Assembly (NCBI GenBank): GCA_934661135.1
Contig: CAKUJA010000006.1
Coordinates: 1 to 36,154 of the forward strand
Length of the DNA: 36,154 nt
Source: an uncultured Oscillospiraceae bacterium
Lineage (GTDB): Bacteria > Bacillota > Clostridia > Oscillospirales > Oscillospiraceae
Direction: 5' to 3'
Shown here: piece by piece, positions 31,004 through 36,154 of the stretch
Numbering within the stretch: position 1 is the stretch's first letter
Layout of the letters: the number at the start of each line of letters is the position of its first letter
Program-made: the position numbers and the translations under genes
The notes under the pieces: generated by a model
Database searches by the model: none
The model's input: only the letters and a program-made list of their open reading frames with translations
Told to the model about the DNA's origin: nothing

Positions 31004-31273
31004 TAGGGGCGGACGACCCTGTCCGCCCATCCCCGCCGCAGCGGATTGCCTTCCCCTCCGGGGAAGGTGTCTGCGAAGCAGACGGATGAGGGTCTGGGAG
31101 CAGTAGCAGTACATCGTTGCAACCTCCGATCTCCCACCGCACCCGTAGGGGCGGACGACCCTGTCCGCCCGTCCCTCCGATCTTTCGCCGCACCATGTAG
31201 GGGCGGACGACTCTGTCCGCCCGTTCCTCCGATCTTCCGCCGCACCCGTAGGGGCGGACGCCTCTGTCCGCCC
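31004..31273. repeat. Tandem/dispersed hairpin repeats, about 52-bp unit
   Basis: Four copies of a 25-bp core (TAGGGGCGGACGACCCTGT plus CCGCCC) at 31004-31028, 31146-31170, 31198-31222 and 31249-31273. The last three are in tandem at 51-52 bp; each core is flanked by CCGCACC and CTCCGAT-like segments and folds as GGGCGGAC/GTCCGCCC. Between the first and second copies lies a different repeat type (31049-31083) made of two hairpins, CCTTCCCC/GGGGAAGG and GTCTGC/GCAGAC. Both classes look like the short intergenic repeats seen across gut Clostridia genomes. No gene lies in the 30,820-31,430 spacer. Confidence 0.8.
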
Positions 31274-31289
31274 GCTTCTTCCGGTTTCC

Positions 31290-31369
31290 TCCGCACCCAA
31301 AGAAACGCTTTTTTGAACCCATTCTTTTCGTTCTCCTGCTGAGAACGAAAAGAGCGGGAGCGCAAAAAT
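31290..31369. repeat. Dispersed stem-loop repeat, copy D
   Basis: CTCCGCACCCAA and CTTTTTTGAACCCATTCTTTTC precede GAACGAAAAGAGCGGGAGCGC and an A-run; the same layout as copies A and B, with a slightly longer loop. Confidence 0.6.
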
Positions 31370-31434
31370 TCACTCTCCATAAAACTGCAAATCCTTCCCG
31401 CAACATTTCTATTCTTCAAAAGGAGCCGTTGCCC

Positions 31435-32712
31435 ATGCCCTCTCAAAAATTCTTCCGCTGCACCCTTACCATCCTCGCCGTCCTGCTGGGCGCGTTCCTC
31501 TTTGTCCGCTATCTTCTTCCGGTGCTGCTCCCCTTCCTCCTCGGCCTTGCCGTCGCGCTTCTCGTGCAAAAGCCGATTGCCTTCCTCACCGGAAAGCTGC
31601 ATTTCCCACGCGGGCTCAGCGCCCTTCTCGCGGTTTTGCTTCTGTTCACGCTGCTGGGTTTCGCGCTGTTCTTCCTCGGTCGCACCCTCCTCCGCGAATT
31701 AACCACATTCCTCCACGAGCTTCCTACGCTGCTTTCCTCCCTCACCGACCTGTTTACACAGCTCCGCACACAACTTTATTCCTTTGCCAGCCGTCTGCCG
31801 GATGGTCTGGGCGAAGGCGCCCGTGCCGGACTGGACAGTATCTTTCAGAGCAGCACCCTCCTCGGCACGAAGCTCTATGAGCGCCTTTTTTCGTTTGCCT
31901 CCGCGCTCCTGAGCGGACTGCCTGGCGGCGCGCTGTTCCTCGTCGCGGCTGTTGTCTCCAGCTTTATGCTTGCCGCGGAGCTTCCTCAGCTCCGCCGCTC
32001 CGTCTCTGCGTTTCTCTCGCAGCATTTCCCCCAGCGCTCTCCCGCACCACAGTCGTCTGCTGCTTCTTCCCCATACAGCACGGCTCGCCCCTCTCCGCAG
32101 CACCAGTCTCGCCCCGGTTCTTCCCCGCACGTCCAATCACAATCCTCGCCGCGCACCGTGCCGCAATCGCCGCAAGCTCAGCCGCACGCCGTGCCGCAAT
32201 CACCGCAACAGTCCGCCTCCTCTCCAAACCACGCGCCGCAACCGCAACCGCAAGTTTGCTGCACGCTGCCGCAGCGCATTCGTGCCACGCTCCTCACCTG
32301 GCTCTCCGCACAGGGGAAGATTATGTTAATCACATTCCTCATTATTCTCACCGGTTTATTGCTTTTACGAACCGATTTTCCCCTGGTTTCCGCACTAATT
32401 ATTGCAGTTGTCGACGCTCTCCCTGTATTCGGAACCGGTACGATTCTAATCCCCTGGGCCGCAATTTCTTTTCTCCGCCGCAACACCCGCCGCGCCGTCG
32501 CCCTCCTCATCCTTTATATTTGTGCATATTGCACACGTCAAAGTCTCGAACCACGCTTAATCGGCCACGAAATGGGCATTCCATCTGTAATTATGCTGCT
32601 CGCAATTTATACCGGATTTCATTTTTTCGGGATCGTCGGTGGCATTTTAAGTCCGCTTCTTGTTGTATTTCTCAAGCAAATTCTCGATGGTTATACCTTG
32701 CAAAATACCTGA
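31435..32712 (+). CDS. YtvI/AI-2E-family permease with low-complexity insert
   Basis: 425 residues from the ATG preceded by AAGGAG. Membrane helices before and after a central loop match the AI-2E transporter family, sporulation protein YtvI type: N-terminal LLPFLLGLAVALLVQKPI and C-terminal ALIIAVVDALPVFGTGTILIPWA, SLEPRLIGHEMGIPS. Family members are about 350-370 residues; here residues 202-278 are an extra Ser/Pro/Gln-rich tract without homology, inserted between the helix SVSAFLSQHFPQR and LPQRIRATLLTWLSAQGK. The function is not proven; YtvI is expressed in sporulation. DNA downstream of the insert becomes noticeably AT-richer. Confidence 0.8.
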   Translation: MPSQKFFRCTLTILAVLLGAFLFVRYLLPVLLPFLLGLAVALLVQKPIAFLTGKLHFPRGLSALLAVLLLFTLLGFALFFLGRTLLRELTTFLHELPTLLSSLTDLFTQLRTQLYSFASRLPDGLGEGARAGLDSIFQSSTLLGTKLYERLFSFASALLSGLPGGALFLVAAVVSSFMLAAELPQLRRSVSAFLSQHFPQRSPAPQSSAASSPYSTARPSPQHQSRPGSSPHVQSQSSPRTVPQSPQAQPHAVPQSPQQSASSPNHAPQPQPQVCCTLPQRIRATLLTWLSAQGKIMLITFLIILTGLLLLRTDFPLVSALIIAVVDALPVFGTGTILIPWAAISFLRRNTRRAVALLILYICAYCTRQSLEPRLIGHEMGIPSVIMLLAIYTGFHFFGIVGGILSPLLVVFLKQILDGYTLQNT

Positions 32713-32742
32713 TCGTCCGATATACTAATCGTCGGTGATACT

Positions 32743-33627
32743 ATGTATTTAGAACAACGCGCTGCATATACATCGAAACTACTCCCTTTCCTGCGGCGCG
32801 AATTAGGCTTATCTAGCGGCCTTATCAAGCGCTTAAAATGGCAAAATGCCTTTTTAGTTGATGGGATTCCTGTCCATACTGACGCATTGATTCAAGCTGG
32901 CCAAACCGTCCGCGTTGTGATAGAAGAATCTGTCGAAGGGTTTCCTGCAGAAGATCTTCCTTTACAGATCCTCCTGGAAACAGATGATTTTCTAGCTGTT
33001 GACAAACCCTGCGGAATGTTGATCCATCCATCTCCACACAAAAATACCGGTACGCTGGCAAATTCCGTTCTTGGCTACTACCAGCGCACCGGTCAACACT
33101 CCGGCATTCATCCACTCACACGTCTGGATCGCGACACGTTCGGTGTTGTTATCTTCGCAAAAAATGCGTATATCCAGGAGAAATTCAAGCAAATTCCCAT
33201 ACAAAAGTTCTATATTGCCCCAGTTTTTGGCCATCCCGCCGTCCCGTGCGGAACAATCGGCTTTCCCATTGGCCGCGTGCCAAGTCCAGCCGATGCACCT
33301 AAAAGTCTGCTGCGCCGGGTCGATCCAGCCGGAAAGCCCAGCCTTACCCGCTACCGCGAGCTTTCGCGCCAAGGCGAAATCTCCATTTTGGAGCTTGAAG
33401 CGGTCACCGGCCGAACCCACCAGCTCCGCGTCCATTGCCTGGCCTCCGGCTTTCCGATTCTGGGCGATCCGCAGTATTACAGTGCCGCATCCCTCGCTTA
33501 TTCGTCTGCCCACGGCCTGTTCACGCAGCAGCTCTGCGCCAAGCGCGTCTGCTTTGCGCTTGGCGGCGCCGGCTACAATATCGAAAGCCGCCAAACCATC
33601 CGAACAAACGAAACCACCGCCCCATAA
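32743..33627 (+). CDS. RluA/RluD-family pseudouridine synthase
   Basis: 294 residues. An S4-like N-terminal region, then VDKPCGMLIHPS and the catalytic block HPLTRLDRDTFG (Asp129 nucleophile), plus the C-terminal LELEAVTGRTHQLRVH. Isomerises uridine in rRNA or tRNA. The target site cannot be told. It begins 30 bases after the YtvI-like gene and its 5' half is AT-richer than typical genes of this window. Confidence 0.9.
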   Translation: MYLEQRAAYTSKLLPFLRRELGLSSGLIKRLKWQNAFLVDGIPVHTDALIQAGQTVRVVIEESVEGFPAEDLPLQILLETDDFLAVDKPCGMLIHPSPHKNTGTLANSVLGYYQRTGQHSGIHPLTRLDRDTFGVVIFAKNAYIQEKFKQIPIQKFYIAPVFGHPAVPCGTIGFPIGRVPSPADAPKSLLRRVDPAGKPSLTRYRELSRQGEISILELEAVTGRTHQLRVHCLASGFPILGDPQYYSAASLAYSSAHGLFTQQLCAKRVCFALGGAGYNIESRQTIRTNETTAP

Positions 33628-33879
33628 TGGTAAATACGCATATATCAAGTAGAGATCACCGGCAGCCGCGTCATCGGCGCTCCGGGGATAAGCCGCGCTA
33701 TCGCGCGTCGGATGGACAAGGCGCGACTGGTTTTGCTCTGTATGGGAAAGGCTTGCTGCCCGACCGGTACTGCCTACAATGGTTCGGTGCAACCTTTATC
33801 TCATACACGCGAGCCGCTTCGCTCTCGCGTGTCCACGATCGGAGTGCCGTCTAGACGCGGCTGCCTACTAAGAAAGAAT
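33628..33879. other. Spacer without recognisable gene
   Basis: GC-rich spacer at the edge of the accessory region. It contains a 9-bp perfect hairpin (ACACGCGAG 33805-33813 with CTCGCGTGT 33824-33832) and CGCG-CTAT-CGCG. The open frames here (for example at 33712-33900) have no start signals or known motifs and were left out. Confidence 0.4.
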
Positions 33880-34086
33880 TTAAGCGTTTTTAGGGAATGA
33901 AAAGACGACTGTTTCCGGGAGCGAATCAAAGGCTGCGTTTCTCATAGCACAAAGTTCCTGATAGAACGCGGAATTCTGGTCAAGAACAATGGTGTCAAGC
34001 AACATAGCGAGAAACGTGGCAGAATCATAGATGCAAGAAAGGTCTGTGCTTCCAAAGATGTTTTTATGGGTATCATTGCAACTCAT
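33880..34086 (-). CDS. Small protein of unknown function
   Basis: 68 residues. The ATG overlaps the stop of the upstream gene (ATGA), with AAAGGAGG before it, so it is translated together with its neighbour. No membrane segment or known motif; Cys at 3 and 18, mixed helix (SATFLAMLLDTIVLDQNSAFYQEL). Accessory-region DNA, AT-richer than the core. Confidence 0.65.
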   Translation of the reverse strand: MSCNDTHKNIFGSTDLSCIYDSATFLAMLLDTIVLDQNSAFYQELCAMRNAAFDSLPETVVFSFPKNA

Positions 34087-34370
34087 GTGATTGCCTCCTT
34101 TCCTTGTTCAGACGGAGATTTGTCAAAAGATGCAACTTTACAAAGATCGAGATTTTCAGGCAGACAGGCCAACAGGCAAATCTCTTTCGGGATTGTGCCA
34201 TCCGGACGAAGCTTTGCTGCTAGCGCAAGCGGAAGATACGTCCGAAATGCAAAAGCATCGGTAACGCGAATTTCATATGTCGCTGTCGTCTTATTCACTT
34301 TGGCAAGAGTAAAGGTATTACAGTGTTTTCCGTACACGGTGTAGGTAATTGACTGGCAAAGATAATCCAT
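34083..34370 (-). CDS. Small protein of unknown function
   Basis: 95 residues, with AAAGGAGGT before the ATG. A predicted beta-rich N-terminal half (QSITYTVYGKHCNTFTLAKVN, TTATYEIRVTDAFAFR) and four Cys residues; no signal peptide. First gene of a two-gene unit with the 68-residue ORF. I do not recognise the family; the composition fits phage- or plasmid-derived DNA. Confidence 0.65.
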   Translation of the reverse strand: MDYLCQSITYTVYGKHCNTFTLAKVNKTTATYEIRVTDAFAFRTYLPLALAAKLRPDGTIPKEICLLACLPENLDLCKVASFDKSPSEQGKEAIT

Positions 34371-34422
34371 ATTGCAGAACCTCCTTTCTTCTGCTACGAT
34401 AATAGTAAATAGTGCTGCCTAA

Positions 34423-34451
34423 GTAGTATTATTTGCCCCTATGCTTGTCAA
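34423..34451 (-). promoter_or_regulatory. Possible promoter of the small-gene pair
   Basis: Minus-strand TTGACA (34446-34451) lies inside the palindrome GCTTGTCAAGC, with an imperfect -10 (TACTAC, 34423-34428) at 17 bases. The palindrome sits between divergent genes and could be a repressor site for the XRE protein. Confidence 0.35.
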
Positions 34452-34505
34452 GCAAAATGTGGTATAAAAGTAGTAGAATATACAACTCATGGGGTGGAAA
34501 CAGAT

Positions 34506-34898
34506 ATGAATCAAGAAAGCAACCAGAAAATGACGGCAAACGAAGCAATTCAAATACTAAGAGAAGCGTGGAACAAAGGCGTAGCAATCGGACAGGTAAA
34601 CAATGCTGAACGTGCAATGCTTTGAATTGTAGTTGCAAATCATATTAAGGCGCTGCGGGTAGAACGAGGAATTTCACAAGAAAAGTTTAGTGAGAAAGTA
34701 AATGTGGCTTTCTTAACCTACAAGGGATATGAGAATAGAAAAAGTGATATTCCGATACACATTCTGGTAAGAATCGCAAATGAACTAGATACGTCTATGG
34801 ACTATCTCGCAGGACGAACGGACATAAAAGAAACGAGTTCGGTAGAAGATAGATTGCGGAAATTAGAAGTAGCCATGAAAATGAAAACTGGTGAATAA
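34506..34898 (+). pseudogene. XRE-family regulator split by an in-frame TGA
   Basis: From the ATG at 34506 the frame reads 39 codons, meets TGA at 34623-34625, and continues in the same frame for 90 codons to the TAA at 34896. The second part holds the helix-turn-helix (IKALRVERGISQEKFSEKVNVAFLTYKGYENRKSDIPI) and the usual tail LARIANELD-like VRIANELDTSMDYLAGRTD. No good alternative start with a ribosome-binding site lies just after the stop. Likely a phage- or ICE-type repressor inactivated by a nonsense mutation, or one read through at low level. Confidence 0.7.
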
Positions 34899-34900
34899 AA

Positions 34901-34936
34901 CGGCGCTGTGCATGGTTTCTGCACAGAGCCGTTTTT
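34901..34936 (+). terminator. Terminator of the XRE gene
   Basis: CGGCgCTGTGCA and TGCACAGaGCCG form a stem with one internal mismatch and are followed by TTTTT, directly after the stop codon. Confidence 0.85.
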
Positions 34937-34991
34937 CAAACTTTTTCAATTAAAATGTAGGAACTTGTAACTTTTCTTTCGCCAAAATAAC

Positions 34992-35026
34992 AAAAGCCTT
35001 GAATCTATTGAGAATTCAAGGCTTTT
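34992..35026. terminator. Bidirectional terminator
   Basis: AAAAGCCTTGAAT and ATTCAAGGCTTTTT form a long stem with an A-run and T-run, probably ending minus-strand transcription from the metallophosphoesterase side. Confidence 0.85.
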
Positions 35027-35084
35027 TGCATGGCAAGCTGCACCCTTTAAGATAACAATGATTTCTCCAGTGTTTTCAAGGGTT

Positions 35085-35213
35085 TCAGCTACTTTCGGCA
35101 ATCTTTTTCCGCGTTGGCGCAGCGTACTGTTTAATGGTCACTGTGCAACCCAAAAAGATATTGCATAGTTTGCGGTTTTTCGTACTCCGCACTATCGCCT
35201 CACTAATCTTCAT
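35085..35213 (-). CDS. Possible 42-residue protein
   Basis: From the ATG at 35211-35213, preceded by AGGAGG, the frame encodes MKISEAIVRSTKNRKLCN and continues to AAPTRKKIAESS. It is basic, with two Cys and no known domain. The upstream sequence (35214-35390) has a codon-like but partly degraded look, so the ORF may be a remnant of a mobile element. The support is the Shine-Dalgarno and the terminator downstream. Confidence 0.4.
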   Translation of the reverse strand: MKISEAIVRSTKNRKLCNIFLGCTVTIKQYAAPTRKKIAESS

Positions 35214-35393
35214 CCCGACGATCCTCCTGCTTTGCACGGTTTCAATCATAAAGCCGCTTGCTTTGCACAATGCGGGTGACCGGCGAAACGCCGTTCCACG
35301 AACCGCGCTTCGCTGCATAAAAATTTCGCTGATTTTTCTTGCTCTGTTTTTTCAGCGGTGTCACTTTCATCCTGAGAATCCATCCCTTCGCAT

Positions 35394-35990
35394 CTACTTA
35401 GATACTTCAACTGCGCTTCCGTCTTTGCGGACTCTGAAAATTTCCGGCATAGGATTGGCATCCAGCAGTTCCGTCAGAGTGCGCGGGGTATAGCGCATAT
35501 ACTCCATCATGCAGCCGACATTAATCAATCTGCTTGGAATGCCCATCGCCCACTGCTCTTTCTTCCACTTCTCAACGAGTTCCCATTCGCGCGTATTATG
35601 TATATGCCCGTACAGCATGACCGCGCCATAATGCTGGTTCTTATAAAACAGAATCGGGTAATGACTCAGAATCACCAGCCGTTTCTCATCATTGACCTCC
35701 GCGTACTGCTCGATGCTCTCCCAATAAGGGCGGAGCTTTCCTTTCACGCGGTCATGGTTGCCTTGAATCAGGTGCTTATGTCCCTGCAACCGCTCCATAA
35801 TCCGAATACTGTTTTCTTCGTTTTTCCAGAACGCATCGCCGAGCACATAGACTGTATCCTCTGACGTGACGCGGCCATTCCAGTTTTGAATCAGAGCATC
35901 GTCCATCTGTGCGATATCTGGAAACGGGCGATTATCAAAACGGAGCACATTCAAATGTCCAAAATGCATATCTGCAATGTAATAAATCAT
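35394..35990 (-). CDS. Calcineurin-like metallophosphoesterase
   Basis: 198 residues. Metal-site motifs in order: D7-x-H9 (ADMHFGH), GDAFW (about 52), GNHD (about 97-100), SHYP (about 110) and YGHIHNT (about 126-132). This resembles small phage and prokaryotic metallophosphoesterases acting on nucleotides or phosphodiesters; the substrate is unknown. AGGAAA before the ATG is a modest ribosome-binding site. The upstream 41-codon ORF ends 20 bases earlier, so they may be co-transcribed. Confidence 0.88.
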   Translation of the reverse strand: MIYYIADMHFGHLNVLRFDNRPFPDIAQMDDALIQNWNGRVTSEDTVYVLGDAFWKNEENSIRIMERLQGHKHLIQGNHDRVKGKLRPYWESIEQYAEVNDEKRLVILSHYPILFYKNQHYGAVMLYGHIHNTREWELVEKWKKEQWAMGIPSRLINVGCMMEYMRYTPRTLTELLDANPMPEIFRVRKDGSAVEVSK

Positions 35991-36009
35991 ATTTTCTATT
36001 TCCTTTTTA

Positions 36010-36135
36010 TTATACAGGGTAATCCGTCAAAAGTTCACTTTGTGAAAAATATTTATCTGTTTTCTCTGAGAGACTGGTATCATACCCTGCAATTGGATGG
36101 ATTGTATTGGGGTTTGGGTGTTTTCCGTCTTTCAT
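36010..36135 (-). CDS. Possible 41-residue protein at the window edge
   Basis: ATG at 36133-36135 after GAGGTAG. The sequence MKDGKHPNPNTIHPIAGYDT begins like the N-terminus of hexapeptide-type acetyltransferases (PNP-x-x-x-HPI-x-GY), but it then stops after SLSEKTDKYFSQSELLTDYPV, so it is a stand-alone short protein or a truncated fragment. Weakly supported. Confidence 0.4.
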   Translation of the reverse strand: MKDGKHPNPNTIHPIAGYDTSLSEKTDKYFSQSELLTDYPV

Positions 36136-36154
36136 CTTAACTACCTCTTCAAAT

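Noticed and set aside
31004..31273. Possible CRISPR array
   Set aside because: The repeats are themselves hairpins, spaced irregularly (one 142 bp away), the intervening segments are near-identical rather than unique spacers, and no cas gene is present.
33712..33900. Open frames in the 33,630-33,880 spacer
   Set aside because: No start signals, no motif, and a hairpin lies in the middle; not enough to call a gene.

Overview
The window comes from a fairly GC-rich member of the Clostridia. The best guess is an Oscillospiraceae/Ruminococcaceae-type anaerobe: it has a bacterial Wood-Ljungdahl methyl/ACS locus, HrcA/CIRCE-controlled groESL, a UPF0735-type ACT protein, a YtvI-like sporulation permease, and intergenic repeats of the kind common in gut Clostridia. 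The species cannot be named from the sequence alone.

Region 1 (about 1-14,430) is a one-carbon / acetyl-CoA synthase locus, nearly all on the minus strand. In transcription order it runs: His-rich metal-binding protein (CooJ-like), CooT, an unknown 75-residue protein, metF, the CooC/AcsF ATPase, a small inverted-repeat element, acsD, a single ORF fusing acsC to acsE, acsB, a terminator, RACo (ferredoxin-type reductive activator), a DUF3786 protein, a trigger-factor-like chaperone without the ribosome-binding domain, a terminator, and fhs with its own promoter and a structured leader (fhs is cut by the window start). Together these make formyl-THF, reduce methylene-THF, move the methyl group to the corrinoid protein, build acetyl-CoA, reactivate the corrinoid and supply nickel. 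No CO dehydrogenase catalytic subunit, folD or fchA lies in the window. A CsoR/RcnR-type regulator with a His-rich N-terminus is divergent from the metal-binding genes.

Region 2 (about 14,430-17,680) is a copper module: csoR with two operator-like sites around a good promoter, then copA whose C-terminus is a CopZ-like domain with its own internal ribosome-binding site. Region 3 (17,740-19,855) is groES-groEL with CIRCE. Region 4 (19,870-33,630) is housekeeping and envelope functions: lipid kinase, THUMP RNA methyltransferase, NfeD/SPFH/DUF6440 operon, an orphan OadG-like protein, a MATE exporter, a Cys-rich protein, a membrane-anchored beta-lactamase-like protein, a DUF6512-like membrane protein, an ACT regulator with homoserine dehydrogenase, a YtvI-like permease with an unusual low-complexity insert, and an RluA-family pseudouridine synthase. 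Several dispersed stem-loop repeats and a 51-52-bp tandem repeat lie between these genes.

Region 5 (about 33,630-36,154) is AT-richer accessory DNA: two overlapping small genes of unknown function, an XRE-type regulator split by an in-frame TGA, a 42-codon ORF, a metallophosphoesterase and a 41-codon ORF at the edge. The most unusual signals are the AcsC-AcsE fusion, the ribosome-domain-less trigger factor beside RACo/DUF3786, the nickel-handling cluster with an unknown small protein, the CopA-CopZ overlap, and a perfect hairpin that buries the Shine-Dalgarno of the DUF6512-like gene.
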